Shown one piece after another: positions 22,391-31,497 of a DNA stretch of 35,391 bases. Numbering within the stretch: the stretch's first letter is position 1; each line of letters opens with the position of its first letter. The position numbers were made by a program, and so were the translations under genes. The DNA comes from Bacteroides sp. (GTDB lineage Bacteria; Bacteroidota; Bacteroidia; Bacteroidales; Bacteroidaceae). The notes below the pieces were generated by a model. It was not told the origin of the DNA and ran no database searches. It was given only the letters and a program-made list of their open reading frames with translations. The DNA lies in assembly GCA_019416685.1 (NCBI GenBank), contig DXWV01000036.1, positions 8,854-44,244 on the forward strand, in the 5' to 3' direction.

Positions 22391-24955
22391 TTACACAAAC
22401 CAGCGTACGTAGCAGAAGTCCTGACGATGAGGAAGATCCGGGTTCTTTGGGAACATACGGTAAGATACCTTAAAGCTTCCTGCATTAGACAAGCTGTGTT
22501 TAGCCTGGAATGTGTACAGATTACCTTCCTTCTTGATAACACTGAACGGTTCTACCGAATAAACGTGTTGCTTATCATCAGCAGTCGTATAAGTAGTCAC
22601 TAACTCGAGCCCTACAGCATCATTCAAGCCTTTTTCATCGATTACATAAGTGATCGTATATTCTTTTCCGCTTTCGATATCTCCCTTCACAAGTTCTTCA
22701 GTCTGCTCACAAGATACAACTTCAATTGAATCCCACTTTTCAACCACTTCCTCTTTCCACGCTGCTATCTCTTTAGCTTTGGCATTATCATTAGCAGATA
22801 ACATCTGGAAACGTTTTGCTTCTTTGATGTAGAACTTATTATAATAATCGTCAAGCTGGCGTTTCATTGTATAGTGAGGAGCAATCTGAGCAATAGAGTT
22901 CTTTACAGTCTTCACCCAACCTTCAGAATATCCCTTCTTATTACGTGCATAATACAACGGCAGGATTTCTGTTTCAAGGATACTGTAAATAGTAGCAGCA
23001 TCCAACTGATCCTGATGGTCCTGATTCTGGTAAGTACGTTTTTCTGTTAACGCCCAACCTGCACCTTCACGGTAACCTTCCAGCCACCATCCATCAAGTA
23101 CAGAGAAGTTAACCACACCATTCATCAACGCTTTCTCACCGGATGTACCCGATGCTTCCAACGGACGAGTCGGAGTATTCAACCAAATATCAACTCCAGA
23201 CACCAGACGGCGTGCCAACTGCATATCATAATTTTCAAGGAAAATAATCTTACCTAAGAATTCCGGCCGACGAGAGATCTCAATAATTCTCTTGATCAAG
23301 CCTTGACCGGCACCATCATGCGGGTGAGCCTTACCTGTGAAAAGGAATTGTACCGGATAGTCGGGATTGTTAACAATCTTAGCCAGACGATCCAGGTCTG
23401 TAAACAACAGGTGAGCACGTTTATATGTAGCAAAACGACGGCCAAAACCAATCAGTAATGCGTTAGGGTTGATCTTATCCATTAATGAAACGATACGCGA
23501 AGGATCGCCCTGGTTCTTCAGCCATGTTTCACGGAACTGCTTGCGGATATAATCCACCAGCTTGTTCTTCATGGTCATACGAGTTTTCCAGATTTCTTCA
23601 TCCGATACATTGTAGATAGCCTCCCAAATCTTCGGATTAGACTGATCATACAAGAAGTTTTCATTAAAATATTTGGCGTATAGCTGCTTCCACTCCGTAG
23701 CACTCCAAGTTGGGAAGTGAACACCATTAGTAACATAACCTACATGACTCTCTTCCGGGAAATAACCTTTCCAGATGGAAGCAAACATCTCCTGAGAAAC
23801 TTTTCCATGCAGCCAACTCACACCATTTACTTCCTGAGAAGTGTTGCAAGCAAATACAGACATACAGAACCGTTCTCCCTTATCACCCGGATTATTGCGT
23901 CCGAGATCCATCAGATCATCCCAACTGATACCCATCATCGCAGGATATCCACCCATATATTTACCAAAAAGACCTTCATCGAAGTAATCATGTCCGGCAG
24001 GAACCGGAGTATGAACAGTATAAAGGGAAGAAGCACGAACCAACTCGATAGACTGATCAAATGTCAGGCCAGTAGCCACATAGTCACAGATACGCTGAAC
24101 ATTGATCAATGCAGCATGTCCTTCGTTACAATGATAAACATCCTTCTTGATACCCAAAGCTTTCAATGTCAGGATACCACCGATACCCAACAGGATTTCC
24201 TGTTTCAAACGATTTTCCCAGTCACCACCATACAGCTGATGAGTAATAGGACGGTCAAATTCGCTGTTCAGCTCGTTATCCGTATCCAACAGATACAAAG
24301 AGATACGACCCACATTCACGCGCCATACGTTGGCATGTACAAAGTAGTTCATATAAGGAACGTCTACTACCAACGGTTTGCCATCAGCATCAAGAACACG
24401 ATCAATCGGCAATTGTCCGAAGTTCTGTGCTTCGTAATTGGCTATCTGCTGTCCATCCATAGACAAAGACTGGGTAAAATAACCATAACGATAAAGGAAA
24501 CCTACTGCACAAAGGTCTACATTACTATCAGAAGCCTCTTTCAGATAGTCACCGGCAAGTACGCCCAGACCACCGGAATATATTTTAAGAACGTGAGTCA
24601 AGCCATATTCCATACTGAAATAAGCTACTGACGGACGAGTAGCGTCCGGTTTCACATCCATATAATCTCTAAACTTAGAATACACATCATTCATGCGTTT
24701 CAAAATCACTTTGTCTTTAGACAGTGCTTCCAGTTTCTCATAACTCATGCGCTCCAGAAGAAGCACCGGGTTCTGACCAACCTCTTTCCAAAGAGCCGGA
24801 TCCAGATCAGAGAATAATTCAGTAGCCTCATAATTCCAGGACCACCAAATATTCCGGGCTATTTCAGATAGTTTTTCTAATTCTACCGGAACGCGGGATT
24901 TTACAGTTACCTCTTTCCAGTTCGGAGTGTTCACATTACTAACTTTAACTTTCAT
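22391..24955 (-). CDS. glgP: Glycogen/alpha-glucan phosphorylase (GT35, DUF3417 type)
   Basis: PLP-dependent enzyme of 854 residues that releases glucose-1-phosphate from glycogen. The N-terminus is the DUF3417 domain (LEKLSEIARNIWWSWNYEA) found in the bacterial and archaeal alpha-glucan phosphorylase group, unlike E. coli GlgP. Active-site parts include FSMEYGLTHVLKIYSGGLGVLAGDYLK, YHCNEGHAALINVQR, and EASGTSGEKALMNG with PLP lysine K608. A C-terminal domain of about 120 residues (TYVIDEKGLNDAVGLELVTT ... FCYVRWFV) follows the catalytic part and resembles a beta-sandwich. It lies 32 bases after the glycogen synthase gene on the same strand, so they probably share a transcript. Confidence 0.93.
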   Translation of the reverse strand: MKVKVSNVNTPNWKEVTVKSRVPVELEKLSEIARNIWWSWNYEATELFSDLDPALWKEVGQNPVLLLERMSYEKLEALSKDKVILKRMNDVYSKFRDYMDVKPDATRPSVAYFSMEYGLTHVLKIYSGGLGVLAGDYLKEASDSNVDLCAVGFLYRYGYFTQSLSMDGQQIANYEAQNFGQLPIDRVLDADGKPLVVDVPYMNYFVHANVWRVNVGRISLYLLDTDNELNSEFDRPITHQLYGGDWENRLKQEILLGIGGILTLKALGIKKDVYHCNEGHAALINVQRICDYVATGLTFDQSIELVRASSLYTVHTPVPAGHDYFDEGLFGKYMGGYPAMMGISWDDLMDLGRNNPGDKGERFCMSVFACNTSQEVNGVSWLHGKVSQEMFASIWKGYFPEESHVGYVTNGVHFPTWSATEWKQLYAKYFNENFLYDQSNPKIWEAIYNVSDEEIWKTRMTMKNKLVDYIRKQFRETWLKNQGDPSRIVSLMDKINPNALLIGFGRRFATYKRAHLLFTDLDRLAKIVNNPDYPVQFLFTGKAHPHDGAGQGLIKRIIEISRRPEFLGKIIFLENYDMQLARRLVSGVDIWLNTPTRPLEASGTSGEKALMNGVVNFSVLDGWWLEGYREGAGWALTEKRTYQNQDHQDQLDAATIYSILETEILPLYYARNKKGYSEGWVKTVKNSIAQIAPHYTMKRQLDDYYNKFYIKEAKRFQMLSANDNAKAKEIAAWKEEVVEKWDSIEVVSCEQTEELVKGDIESGKEYTITYVIDEKGLNDAVGLELVTTYTTADDKQHVYSVEPFSVIKKEGNLYTFQAKHSLSNAGSFKVSYRMFPKNPDLPHRQDFCYVRWFV

Positions 24956-24987
24956 AATGTTTATGATTTACTTGTTGATGAATAAAT

Positions 24988-26649
24988 TTAATTCAGCTGA
25001 CGTTTCATTGCACTGCGTAAAGCAATGTCATAAGCCTCATAATAATATTTAATAAAGTGCTTCCACAACGCCTGTTCCGCGATTTCGGCGGCATGTTTAC
25101 GGATTTCCTTTACTTCGTTTTCTGTTTTCCCGGAAAATAGAGAGATAGTATCTTTAATGCCATCGGCCACTTCGGAATAGTTATAATCCGACCGATGCAA
25201 CACCTCTACTCCATCATTAATGCCATGCTGGTTTTTCAGGCTTTTCACCCAAAGGCCAAAACCGGCAAGATCAGTTGTTATAGTAGGCACCCGGAAAGCT
25301 ACACTTTCTAATGGTGTATATCCCCATGGTTCATAATAAGAAGGATAAACACTCAGATCCTGACCTAACAACAGATCATAATAGTCCTTATTTAATATAC
25401 CATCTCTACCGTTCAGGTAACATGGTACAAATATCACTTTCACTTTATCTTCCGGATGATTATTCATTCCGAGATATTTCAGCATATCAAGTACCTGATC
25501 ATGTGTCATATTATGCAACCAATGCGTAATAAAAGGTACTTCCAACGGCGTATCAAACTTCTCTTTGCTTTTCAGACGCGCCTGTAAATCCTCCCGGGGA
25601 TCTCCCACCCAACCGGGTACATTGACAAATGCCAATACTTCTCTCTTTAAATTTTTATCACGATTAAGACGGTTCAATGACTCCAAAAAGACATCAATAC
25701 CTTTATTCTTAAATTCATAACGTCCACTGGTTCCGATAATTAACGTGTCATCATCCAAATTTGTTCCCATTAATTTATTGGCAACATTCAGCATGACCGA
25801 ACGGGCACGTTTACGTTTACCAGTGAAAGTACTTCCTTTCGGCACAAAATCATCCTCAAAACCATTCATCAACACTACATCTGCCGATTTGTCAAGCAAC
25901 TCCTTACATTCATTATTGGTTATTTCGCTCACCGTCGTGAAACAATCCACATAGTGAGCTGTCTGCTTTTCAATAGAATGTTTGGATTGCATATTCAACT
26001 CTTCAGCCATTTGATCTCCGTTATAAGCAAACAGATAATCATATAACGGCTTATTATTACCTGCTATAGAGCGTCCGATAGACGTTGCATGGGTTGTGAA
26101 AATAGTAGCAATTTCGGGAACAGCAGTCTGCAAATAAAGTGCTCCGAGACCTGTCATCCACTCATGTGCCTGATAAACGACTTTATCATTCTCTGTCAGA
26201 TTGTAACGATAGAAACTTTCTACTACCCTTCCGGCAGCATACGAAAACATCGAAGCTTCATCATAATCGCCATAAGCGTGCAACGAATCTACCTGAAAAC
26301 GATTCCACATTTCTGTATATATCGCATCCTTATTTTCAAAAAATGGCTGAAAATCAACTAAAATAACAATGGGGTCACCCGGAATATTCCAACGTCCTAC
26401 ACGAACAGAAAGGTTATCTTTTTCACGTGCATGCTCTTTCCATGCAGCACAAAGATTATCGGACTCAATGAACAAGGGGTTATCCTTGCCTTGCCATACA
26501 TCCGGCCCAATAAAGAACAATTTATCACGAAAAGCGGTTTGCAATGTGTTCGCCCTTGTAGACAGAACAGTGTAGATCCCTCCTACTTTATTGCATACCT
26601 CCCAACTGGCTTCGAAGATATAATCGGGGGTTAATAAATCTTTTACCAT
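24988..26649 (-). CDS. Glycogen synthase of the eukaryotic-like GT3 family
   Basis: Retaining glycosyltransferase of 553 residues that extends glycogen from a nucleotide-glucose donor. The N-terminus EASWEVCNKVGGIYTVLSTRA closely follows the eukaryotic GYS/GSY1 sequence, not the KTGGL motif of bacterial GlgA (GT5). Other GT3 signs are FFIGPDVWQG, VYQAHEWMTGLGALYLQT, TIFTTHATSIGRSIAG, FGTSGRYEFKNKGIDVFLES-like segment (GTSGRYEFKNKGIDVF) and the donor-site EPWGYTPLESVAF with the paired glutamates. The open frame begins at 26688, but ATG 26649 is preferred since the promoter lies just upstream. Glycogen phosphorylase follows after 32 bases. Confidence 0.9.
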   Translation of the reverse strand: MVKDLLTPDYIFEASWEVCNKVGGIYTVLSTRANTLQTAFRDKLFFIGPDVWQGKDNPLFIESDNLCAAWKEHAREKDNLSVRVGRWNIPGDPIVILVDFQPFFENKDAIYTEMWNRFQVDSLHAYGDYDEASMFSYAAGRVVESFYRYNLTENDKVVYQAHEWMTGLGALYLQTAVPEIATIFTTHATSIGRSIAGNNKPLYDYLFAYNGDQMAEELNMQSKHSIEKQTAHYVDCFTTVSEITNNECKELLDKSADVVLMNGFEDDFVPKGSTFTGKRKRARSVMLNVANKLMGTNLDDDTLIIGTSGRYEFKNKGIDVFLESLNRLNRDKNLKREVLAFVNVPGWVGDPREDLQARLKSKEKFDTPLEVPFITHWLHNMTHDQVLDMLKYLGMNNHPEDKVKVIFVPCYLNGRDGILNKDYYDLLLGQDLSVYPSYYEPWGYTPLESVAFRVPTITTDLAGFGLWVKSLKNQHGINDGVEVLHRSDYNYSEVADGIKDTISLFSGKTENEVKEIRKHAAEIAEQALWKHFIKYYYEAYDIALRSAMKRQLN

Positions 26650-26685
26650 ATAATTGTTTAGAACTCTTTTTTTATTACGTGGGTG

Positions 26686-26718
26686 CAAAAATACGCATTA
26701 TTTATTGAAAAATAATGC
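26686..26718 (-). promoter_or_regulatory. Promoter and operator-like inverted repeat for the glycogen operon
   Basis: Minus strand: TATTTTTG followed by C (26693-26686) matches the -7 box TAnnTTTG. Directly upstream, GCATTATTT (26695-26703) and AAATAATGC (26710-26718) form a 9-base inverted repeat with a 6-base gap, placed between the -7 and -33 positions where a repressor or activator could bind. The remaining gap from 26719 to 26934 shows no gene and no other clear signal. Confidence 0.5.
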
Positions 26719-26935
26719 TTTATGCAGAAAATATAAGCTAACAGAAGGCAACAAACGTTTGCAAAGTCTTATAAGAAGTTGCTTTAAAGGAGGAAAAAAG
26801 CAATATACCTCACTTCAATTCTGAATGCTGTTTTTAAAGTATAACTTTTGCAATAAGTAATGTCTCAGTATCAGATTTGAATAATGTGTTAATACACCAA
26901 TTAACTATGTTATCAATTAATTTGAAGGATAGTTA

Positions 26936-26986
26936 TAAAAAAACAAGAACTCCCGTAATATTTCTATTACAGGAGTCATATTCTTG
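26936..26986 (-). terminator. Rho-independent terminator of the V-type ATPase operon
   Basis: On the minus strand ACTCCTGTAATA and TATTACGGGAGT pair (one G-U) around GAAA. An outer CAAGAA/TTCTTG pair extends the stem past a small bulge, followed by a run of seven T (26943-26937). It lies 58 bases after the atpK stop. Confidence 0.88.
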
Positions 26987-27043
26987 TCACTTGGCAGGTT
27001 TTAAATAATACCTGCTGAATACTTTACTTTATCAATAAGCAAA

Positions 27044-27505
27044 TTATGCCAATGCACTACCGATCAAGAAAGTGGCAGCCAAAGCTACGATAGCATAAAG
27101 TTCCGGGAATACGGCAAGAATCAGTGTATTACTAAATACATTATGCCCCTGTCCGATGGCAGCAATACCATTAGCGCAAACTTGTCCCTGACGAATAGCG
27201 GAGAACAAAGCAACCAATCCTAAAGCAATACCTGCACCCAATACGGCAGAAGCCTGAATTGCCGTTATCTGAGGAGTAAGAATACCAAAAATCGTCTGGA
27301 ACATAAAGTATCCGGCAAAACCATACAGACCCTGTGTACCGGGAAGCGCAGTCAATACAAGGAAGTTACCGAATGCACTATCATTCTTTTTCAACGCGCC
27401 GATAGCAGCGTTACCTGCAATAGTTACTCCGTATGCACTACCAATGCCCGACAAACCAACCATTACCGCGATGCCAATGTAGGCAATAAACAAATTCATT
27501 TCCAT
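27044..27505 (-). CDS. atpK: V-type ATPase proteolipid subunit K (rotor ring)
   Basis: Rotor-ring subunit of 153 residues with four helices, a tandem duplication of the two-helix unit as in V-type K subunits. The ion-carrying glutamate is E135 (AVFPELYAIV) in the fourth helix; the matching place in helix 2 holds Gln (LPGTQGLYGF). The Na+ ligands known from Enterococcus hirae NtpK (Leu61, Thr64, Gln65, Gln110, Glu139) all have counterparts: L54, T57, Q58, Q106 and E135. This predicts a Na+-binding ring. Last gene of the V-ATPase operon, 57 bases after atpI and followed by a strong terminator. Confidence 0.93.
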   Translation of the reverse strand: MEMNLFIAYIGIAVMVGLSGIGSAYGVTIAGNAAIGALKKNDSAFGNFLVLTALPGTQGLYGFAGYFMFQTIFGILTPQITAIQASAVLGAGIALGLVALFSAIRQGQVCANGIAAIGQGHNVFSNTLILAVFPELYAIVALAATFLIGSALA

Positions 27506-27562
27506 AATCTTAATTTTATTTTTTAGTTTATTATTCTATTTATAATTCTTCGTTTTTAATAC

Positions 27563-29380
27563 TTATTTCCTAAATGGCTTGTACTCTCTGCCTCCGCCTT
27601 CATAGCCGGAATTCTTAAAAAACTCCACAAACGTCAGACGCATCGGGTGAACCATTGCTCCAAGTACATTCATAAATATGTTAATGGCATGCCCGATTAC
27701 AAAAATCAAGACCATCACAATAGGTCCCATAATTGCATTATCAGGGCTCATTCCTGTAGCAAGACTATTGAATACTCCTGCCAAAATACCTCCAGAAAGC
27801 CCAAGAGCAAACAGACGAACATACGAGAGAACATCTCCCAAAAGCCCGGTAACCATGTTATAAGAATCCCACAAACCGAGTCCGATATTAAGGAAAATAT
27901 TCTTCCCAGGCGTATTGAAAAGGAAAATCATAACACCGGCAATACCAAGAATCACCAAATGTATAGTACCTCCCATAGGCAACACAGCCGGCAGCAGTGC
28001 AGAAATACCCATGGACACTAACAAGATAATCCAGCCAATAGTAGCAACAGCGTATTTAAAGCCAAACTGTATTGTTTGATTTACAGCTTTTAGCACCATA
28101 CCAAACATAATCTGTACCACACCCAAAATCAGTGAAAGCTGGAACATATCATTATTATCCATAAATACCGCATGTTTCAACCGCTGCACAATGGGCCAGT
28201 CAAGATCATAGATATTAGCACCAAAGAAAGTACCGGTCAATAGTCCGCAAAAGAAAGTAGACGTGGCCAGAACCTGAATCAGTGAGATAATTGATTTAGC
28301 TGACGGGGTCAGTTTCTTCGCCATCAGACGGTAAGCTGTAGCGCCGATAAACAAGAACAATCCATATCCGGAATCTCCCAAACAGAGTCCGAAGAAAATC
28401 ATAAAGAATGGAGCAAAAAACGGAGTTAAATCCAGTTCATTATACTTCGGCAACATATACAATTTACAAATCGGCTCAAACCAGGAGAAAAATCCTTTAT
28501 TATTCAGTTCAATAGGTACATTATCTTCCGGAGTAGGATCAGAAATCTCATAATATACATGAGATGCATCCAGAAAAGCCTCAATCTCTATCTTATTACG
28601 GGCAGGAGCCCATCCTTCCAGCAACATTAGTTTCTCACCTGCAGCCTGTTCCGTACTCAACACTACTTTGGAGAACTCAATATTGCTCTGCAATTCTTTC
28701 AGCGCTTCCTTCAAAGCAGGAATATCCTTTTCTGCAAGAACAGCCAATCTCTGATCGTTCTCAACAATAGCCTGTTCTGTATCAGCATAGAGCTGTTGTA
28801 CACGTGTCAGCGAATAAACCGGAAGCTTCACTTGTTCTACATCCAGATCTACTTCTTCTCCTGCTTTTGTCACAGTTATAAAAAATACTTTTGAAGAAAT
28901 CCGATTAATCACCATTGCGTGATATTCAGTTTCCCATTCTTCTTTATAGTTACCTTCAGAACAAGTGTAAAAACCGATTGTATACCCGGCATCATTCAGA
29001 CGCTGAATACTTTCCGGTTCAAAATCACCCCATGCCAACAATGCATCCCGCTCTTTTGCATAGGCCTGCAATTGCTGAGACAATTTATTCTTTTCAGCCT
29101 GCAGTGCATCCACTTCATCCAGTACCTGCATACCCCGATCCGGAGTTCCTCCTTCTTTAACAACAACTGTATCTTTCTCCAGCTTTATATTCTGAAGTAA
29201 TTTCAAAGTAGCTGCCAGGCGGGATGAAAGCCGAATATTATCTTGCAATTCCGTATTGTCAGCAGCACCTTGTTGCTTTTCTACGGTATGTACTACTCCA
29301 AGTTCGCGGAGACTATTCAGAAATGACTCATACTCCTTGTGATAAGCAAGGAATGTAATCTTCTTCATTTTCGTAATCAT
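27563..29380 (-). CDS. atpI: V-type ATPase subunit I (stator/ion channel subunit a)
   Basis: Membrane subunit of 605 residues. The N-terminal half (1-300) is soluble with coiled-coil segments (ALQAEKNKLSQQLQAYAKER) and forms the peripheral stalk contact. The C-terminal half has about seven to eight helices, with the conserved arginine of the ion path in GDVLSYVRLFALGLSGG. Sequence PFFAPFFMIFFGLCLGDSGYG at the first helices is typical of the family. Its ATG overlaps the TGA of atpD as ATGA, supporting the start at 29380 over the internal Met5. Confidence 0.94.
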   Translation of the reverse strand: MITKMKKITFLAYHKEYESFLNSLRELGVVHTVEKQQGAADNTELQDNIRLSSRLAATLKLLQNIKLEKDTVVVKEGGTPDRGMQVLDEVDALQAEKNKLSQQLQAYAKERDALLAWGDFEPESIQRLNDAGYTIGFYTCSEGNYKEEWETEYHAMVINRISSKVFFITVTKAGEEVDLDVEQVKLPVYSLTRVQQLYADTEQAIVENDQRLAVLAEKDIPALKEALKELQSNIEFSKVVLSTEQAAGEKLMLLEGWAPARNKIEIEAFLDASHVYYEISDPTPEDNVPIELNNKGFFSWFEPICKLYMLPKYNELDLTPFFAPFFMIFFGLCLGDSGYGLFLFIGATAYRLMAKKLTPSAKSIISLIQVLATSTFFCGLLTGTFFGANIYDLDWPIVQRLKHAVFMDNNDMFQLSLILGVVQIMFGMVLKAVNQTIQFGFKYAVATIGWIILLVSMGISALLPAVLPMGGTIHLVILGIAGVMIFLFNTPGKNIFLNIGLGLWDSYNMVTGLLGDVLSYVRLFALGLSGGILAGVFNSLATGMSPDNAIMGPIVMVLIFVIGHAINIFMNVLGAMVHPMRLTFVEFFKNSGYEGGGREYKPFRK

Positions 29381-29982
29381 GCCTCTACCTCCTTCCTTTT
29401 TTCTTGCTGAGATTTCAAGATCTTCTGTGACGATTTGGACAAATTTTCTTCATCCTCCATAAATCGTTTTATCTTTCGCAGTGCATCCTGATAGCCCGGT
29501 ATCTGTACCTTCTCAAAAAGGTTCACTTTCTGAGTGGTTTTTTTCCTCGCATGTTCCAACAAGTTCAGCTTGGCCAATATAAATTCTCTTTCGATAGCCG
29601 TCTGTGCAAGCTCCTTAAGCAGATGCAAACCATCTGCATACCATTTTGGAGCGTTGAACATGCTGTACGGACGTATCTCGAAATCAACATTTTCGAGCAA
29701 TGGCACACGCACACCGGCAATCTTTTTTATTCCAAGATGAACATCATTAACCTTTATCAATGAGGCATCAAACTCATTCCAAAGTGCGAACATGGCTTCA
29801 TAAGCCTGGATTTGCTTCTCCAGTCTCTCCTCCAGATCAGCCGCTTCCGTTTTACAACGTTTCACTTCCATACGTAGCGCACTCTCCTTATTTTTAATGA
29901 TAGGAAGTGTACGCACCCGTACTTTCAGTTGCTTTTCGAGCTGCTGAAGGGACGTCTTATTATATTGAAATTTTATAGCCAT
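29377..29982 (-). CDS. atpD: V-type ATPase subunit D (central shaft)
   Basis: Central rotor shaft subunit, 201 residues from ATG 29982 (MAIKFQYNKTSLQQLEKQLK), the normal family length. It is almost all helical with long N- and C-terminal coiled coils (KNKESALRMEVKRCKTEAADLEERLEKQI; LRKIKRFMEDEENLSKSSQKILKSQQEKR) that form the axle inside the A3B3 ring. The open frame extends to 30021 but those codons are rich in stop-free AT sequence and do not match the family. It follows atpB by 115 bases and is coupled to atpI through an ATGA overlap. Confidence 0.92.
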   Translation of the reverse strand: MAIKFQYNKTSLQQLEKQLKVRVRTLPIIKNKESALRMEVKRCKTEAADLEERLEKQIQAYEAMFALWNEFDASLIKVNDVHLGIKKIAGVRVPLLENVDFEIRPYSMFNAPKWYADGLHLLKELAQTAIEREFILAKLNLLEHARKKTTQKVNLFEKVQIPGYQDALRKIKRFMEDEENLSKSSQKILKSQQEKRKEVEA

Positions 29983-30097
29983 TTCGTTTATTTTACTATT
30001 TATCGATTTACGAACAGACAATTGAAACTAAATTCTTTACTATATACAAATTACAGATTCTAATCGTAAATTGTAAATTGTCTAATCATAAATTTAA

Positions 30098-31417
30098 TTA
30101 CTTAGGCCAATACTGATCCACCAGTTCCTTCTTAATATTCACCTCTTCCGGACGGAAGTACTTACCAAATAATCCCCAAGCTACATCCAGCATCTCAGTT
30201 GTATCCAGATTGACATCAATGGCGAGCAGCTGATTGGAGTAATCCTTAGCAAAAGATAAGGTACGTTCGTCATAATTAGTAAGGTCAAAACCATTTTCCA
30301 GCTTTGTCTTAGCATTAGCAGCATCGGCATACAGACGTACAGCAGCATTCATCACCTGCGGATGGTCTTTACGAGTCTTTTTACCAGTTACCAACTGTTT
30401 CAAACGCGACAGCGAACGGAATGGATCAACAATAACTTTACCAATATCGCTATCACGACGCAGAAACAACTGTCCTTCAGTAATATATCCCGTATTATCA
30501 GGTACAGCATGTGTAATATCACCACCCGATAATGTGGTTACGGCAATAATAGTGATAGAACCACCGTCAGGGAATTGCACAGCCTTTTCATAAATCTTCG
30601 CCAAATCTGAATAGATAGAACCTGGCATAGAATCTTTTGAAGGGATCTGATCCATACGGTTGGACACGATTGCCAATGCATCCGCATAAGAAGTCATATC
30701 AGTAAGCAGTACCAGTACTTTCTCATTATTTTGCACTGCAAAATACTCAGCAGCTGTCAACGCCATATCCGGAACCAATAAACGTTCTACCGGAGGATTC
30801 TCTGTTGTATTTACAAAACTGACAATACGGTCAAGCGCACCAGCATTAGAGAATACATTCTTGAAATATAGGTAGTCATCATTCGTCATACCCATACCAC
30901 CAAGAATAATCTTATCAGTCTCCGCACGCAGTGCCACATTTGCCATCACCTGATTGAACGGTTGATCCGGATCCGCAAAGAATGGAATTTTTTGTCCGGA
31001 TACCAGTGTGTTATTCAGGTCAATACCTGCAATACCTGTTGCAATGAGCTCCGATGGTTGCTTACGACGAACCGGGTTCACAGACGGACCGCCAATTTCT
31101 ACTTCCTGTCCTTCAATCTCCGGTCCCCCGTCAATCGGATCGCCAAAGGCATTGAAAAAACGACCGGCAAGCTGTTCGCTCACTTTCAGCGTAGGCGATT
31201 TACCCAGAAAAACGACTTCAGCATTAGTCGGGATACCTTCAGTACCCTCAAATACCTGCAACGTCACTTCATCACCGGCAATTTTTACTACCTGGGCCAG
31301 TTTGCCATTTACGGTAGCCAACTCATCATACCCCACTCCTGTCGCTTTCAGCGAACAGGTTGCTTTGGTGATCTGAGTAATCTTGGTATATATTTTTTGA
31401 AATGCTTTTGTTGCCAT
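30098..31417 (-). CDS. atpB: V-type ATPase subunit B (non-catalytic)
   Basis: Non-catalytic nucleotide-binding-fold subunit of the A3B3 head, 439 residues. Beta-barrel at 1-75 (FQKIYTKITQITKATCSLKA), then GRFFNAFGDPIDGGPEIEG, PSELIATGIAGIDLNNTLVSGQKIPFF, VLLTDMTSYADALAIVSNRMDQIPSKDSMPGSIYSDLA and the C-terminal bundle. There is no Walker A, as expected. Where most B subunits read SGSGLPHNELAAQI after the RGQKLPIF-type strand, this one reads ADPDQPFNQVMANV. It follows atpA after 80 bases, the widest gap inside the operon head. Confidence 0.94.
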   Translation of the reverse strand: MATKAFQKIYTKITQITKATCSLKATGVGYDELATVNGKLAQVVKIAGDEVTLQVFEGTEGIPTNAEVVFLGKSPTLKVSEQLAGRFFNAFGDPIDGGPEIEGQEVEIGGPSVNPVRRKQPSELIATGIAGIDLNNTLVSGQKIPFFADPDQPFNQVMANVALRAETDKIILGGMGMTNDDYLYFKNVFSNAGALDRIVSFVNTTENPPVERLLVPDMALTAAEYFAVQNNEKVLVLLTDMTSYADALAIVSNRMDQIPSKDSMPGSIYSDLAKIYEKAVQFPDGGSITIIAVTTLSGGDITHAVPDNTGYITEGQLFLRRDSDIGKVIVDPFRSLSRLKQLVTGKKTRKDHPQVMNAAVRLYADAANAKTKLENGFDLTNYDERTLSFAKDYSNQLLAIDVNLDTTEMLDVAWGLFGKYFRPEEVNIKKELVDQYWPK

Positions 31418-31458
31418 CTCTTTTTATTTACGATTTTATTAATTTACGATTATTCCCT

Positions 31459-31472
31459 ATGGTCATGACCAT
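31459..31472. repeat. Perfect 14-base palindrome in the atpA-atpB gap
   Basis: ATGGTCATGACCAT is self-complementary over 14 bases. It lies between the stop of atpA and the start of atpB. The same gap has two AATCGTAAAT direct repeats on the minus strand, like those in the atpB-atpD gap. Its role is unknown. Confidence 0.55.
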
Positions 31473-31497
31473 TATTTGATTATTACACATAAGTACG

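Noticed and set aside
23717..24631. Long plus-strand ORF of 304 codons inside glgP
   Set aside because: It is antisense to a well-supported gene; composition is typical of a shadow frame and no family was recognised.
29983..30097. Missing V-ATPase subunit F gene in the atpB-atpD gap
   Set aside because: The gap is only 115 bases and A/T-rich with short AATCGTAAATT-type repeats; no room for an F subunit of about 100 residues.
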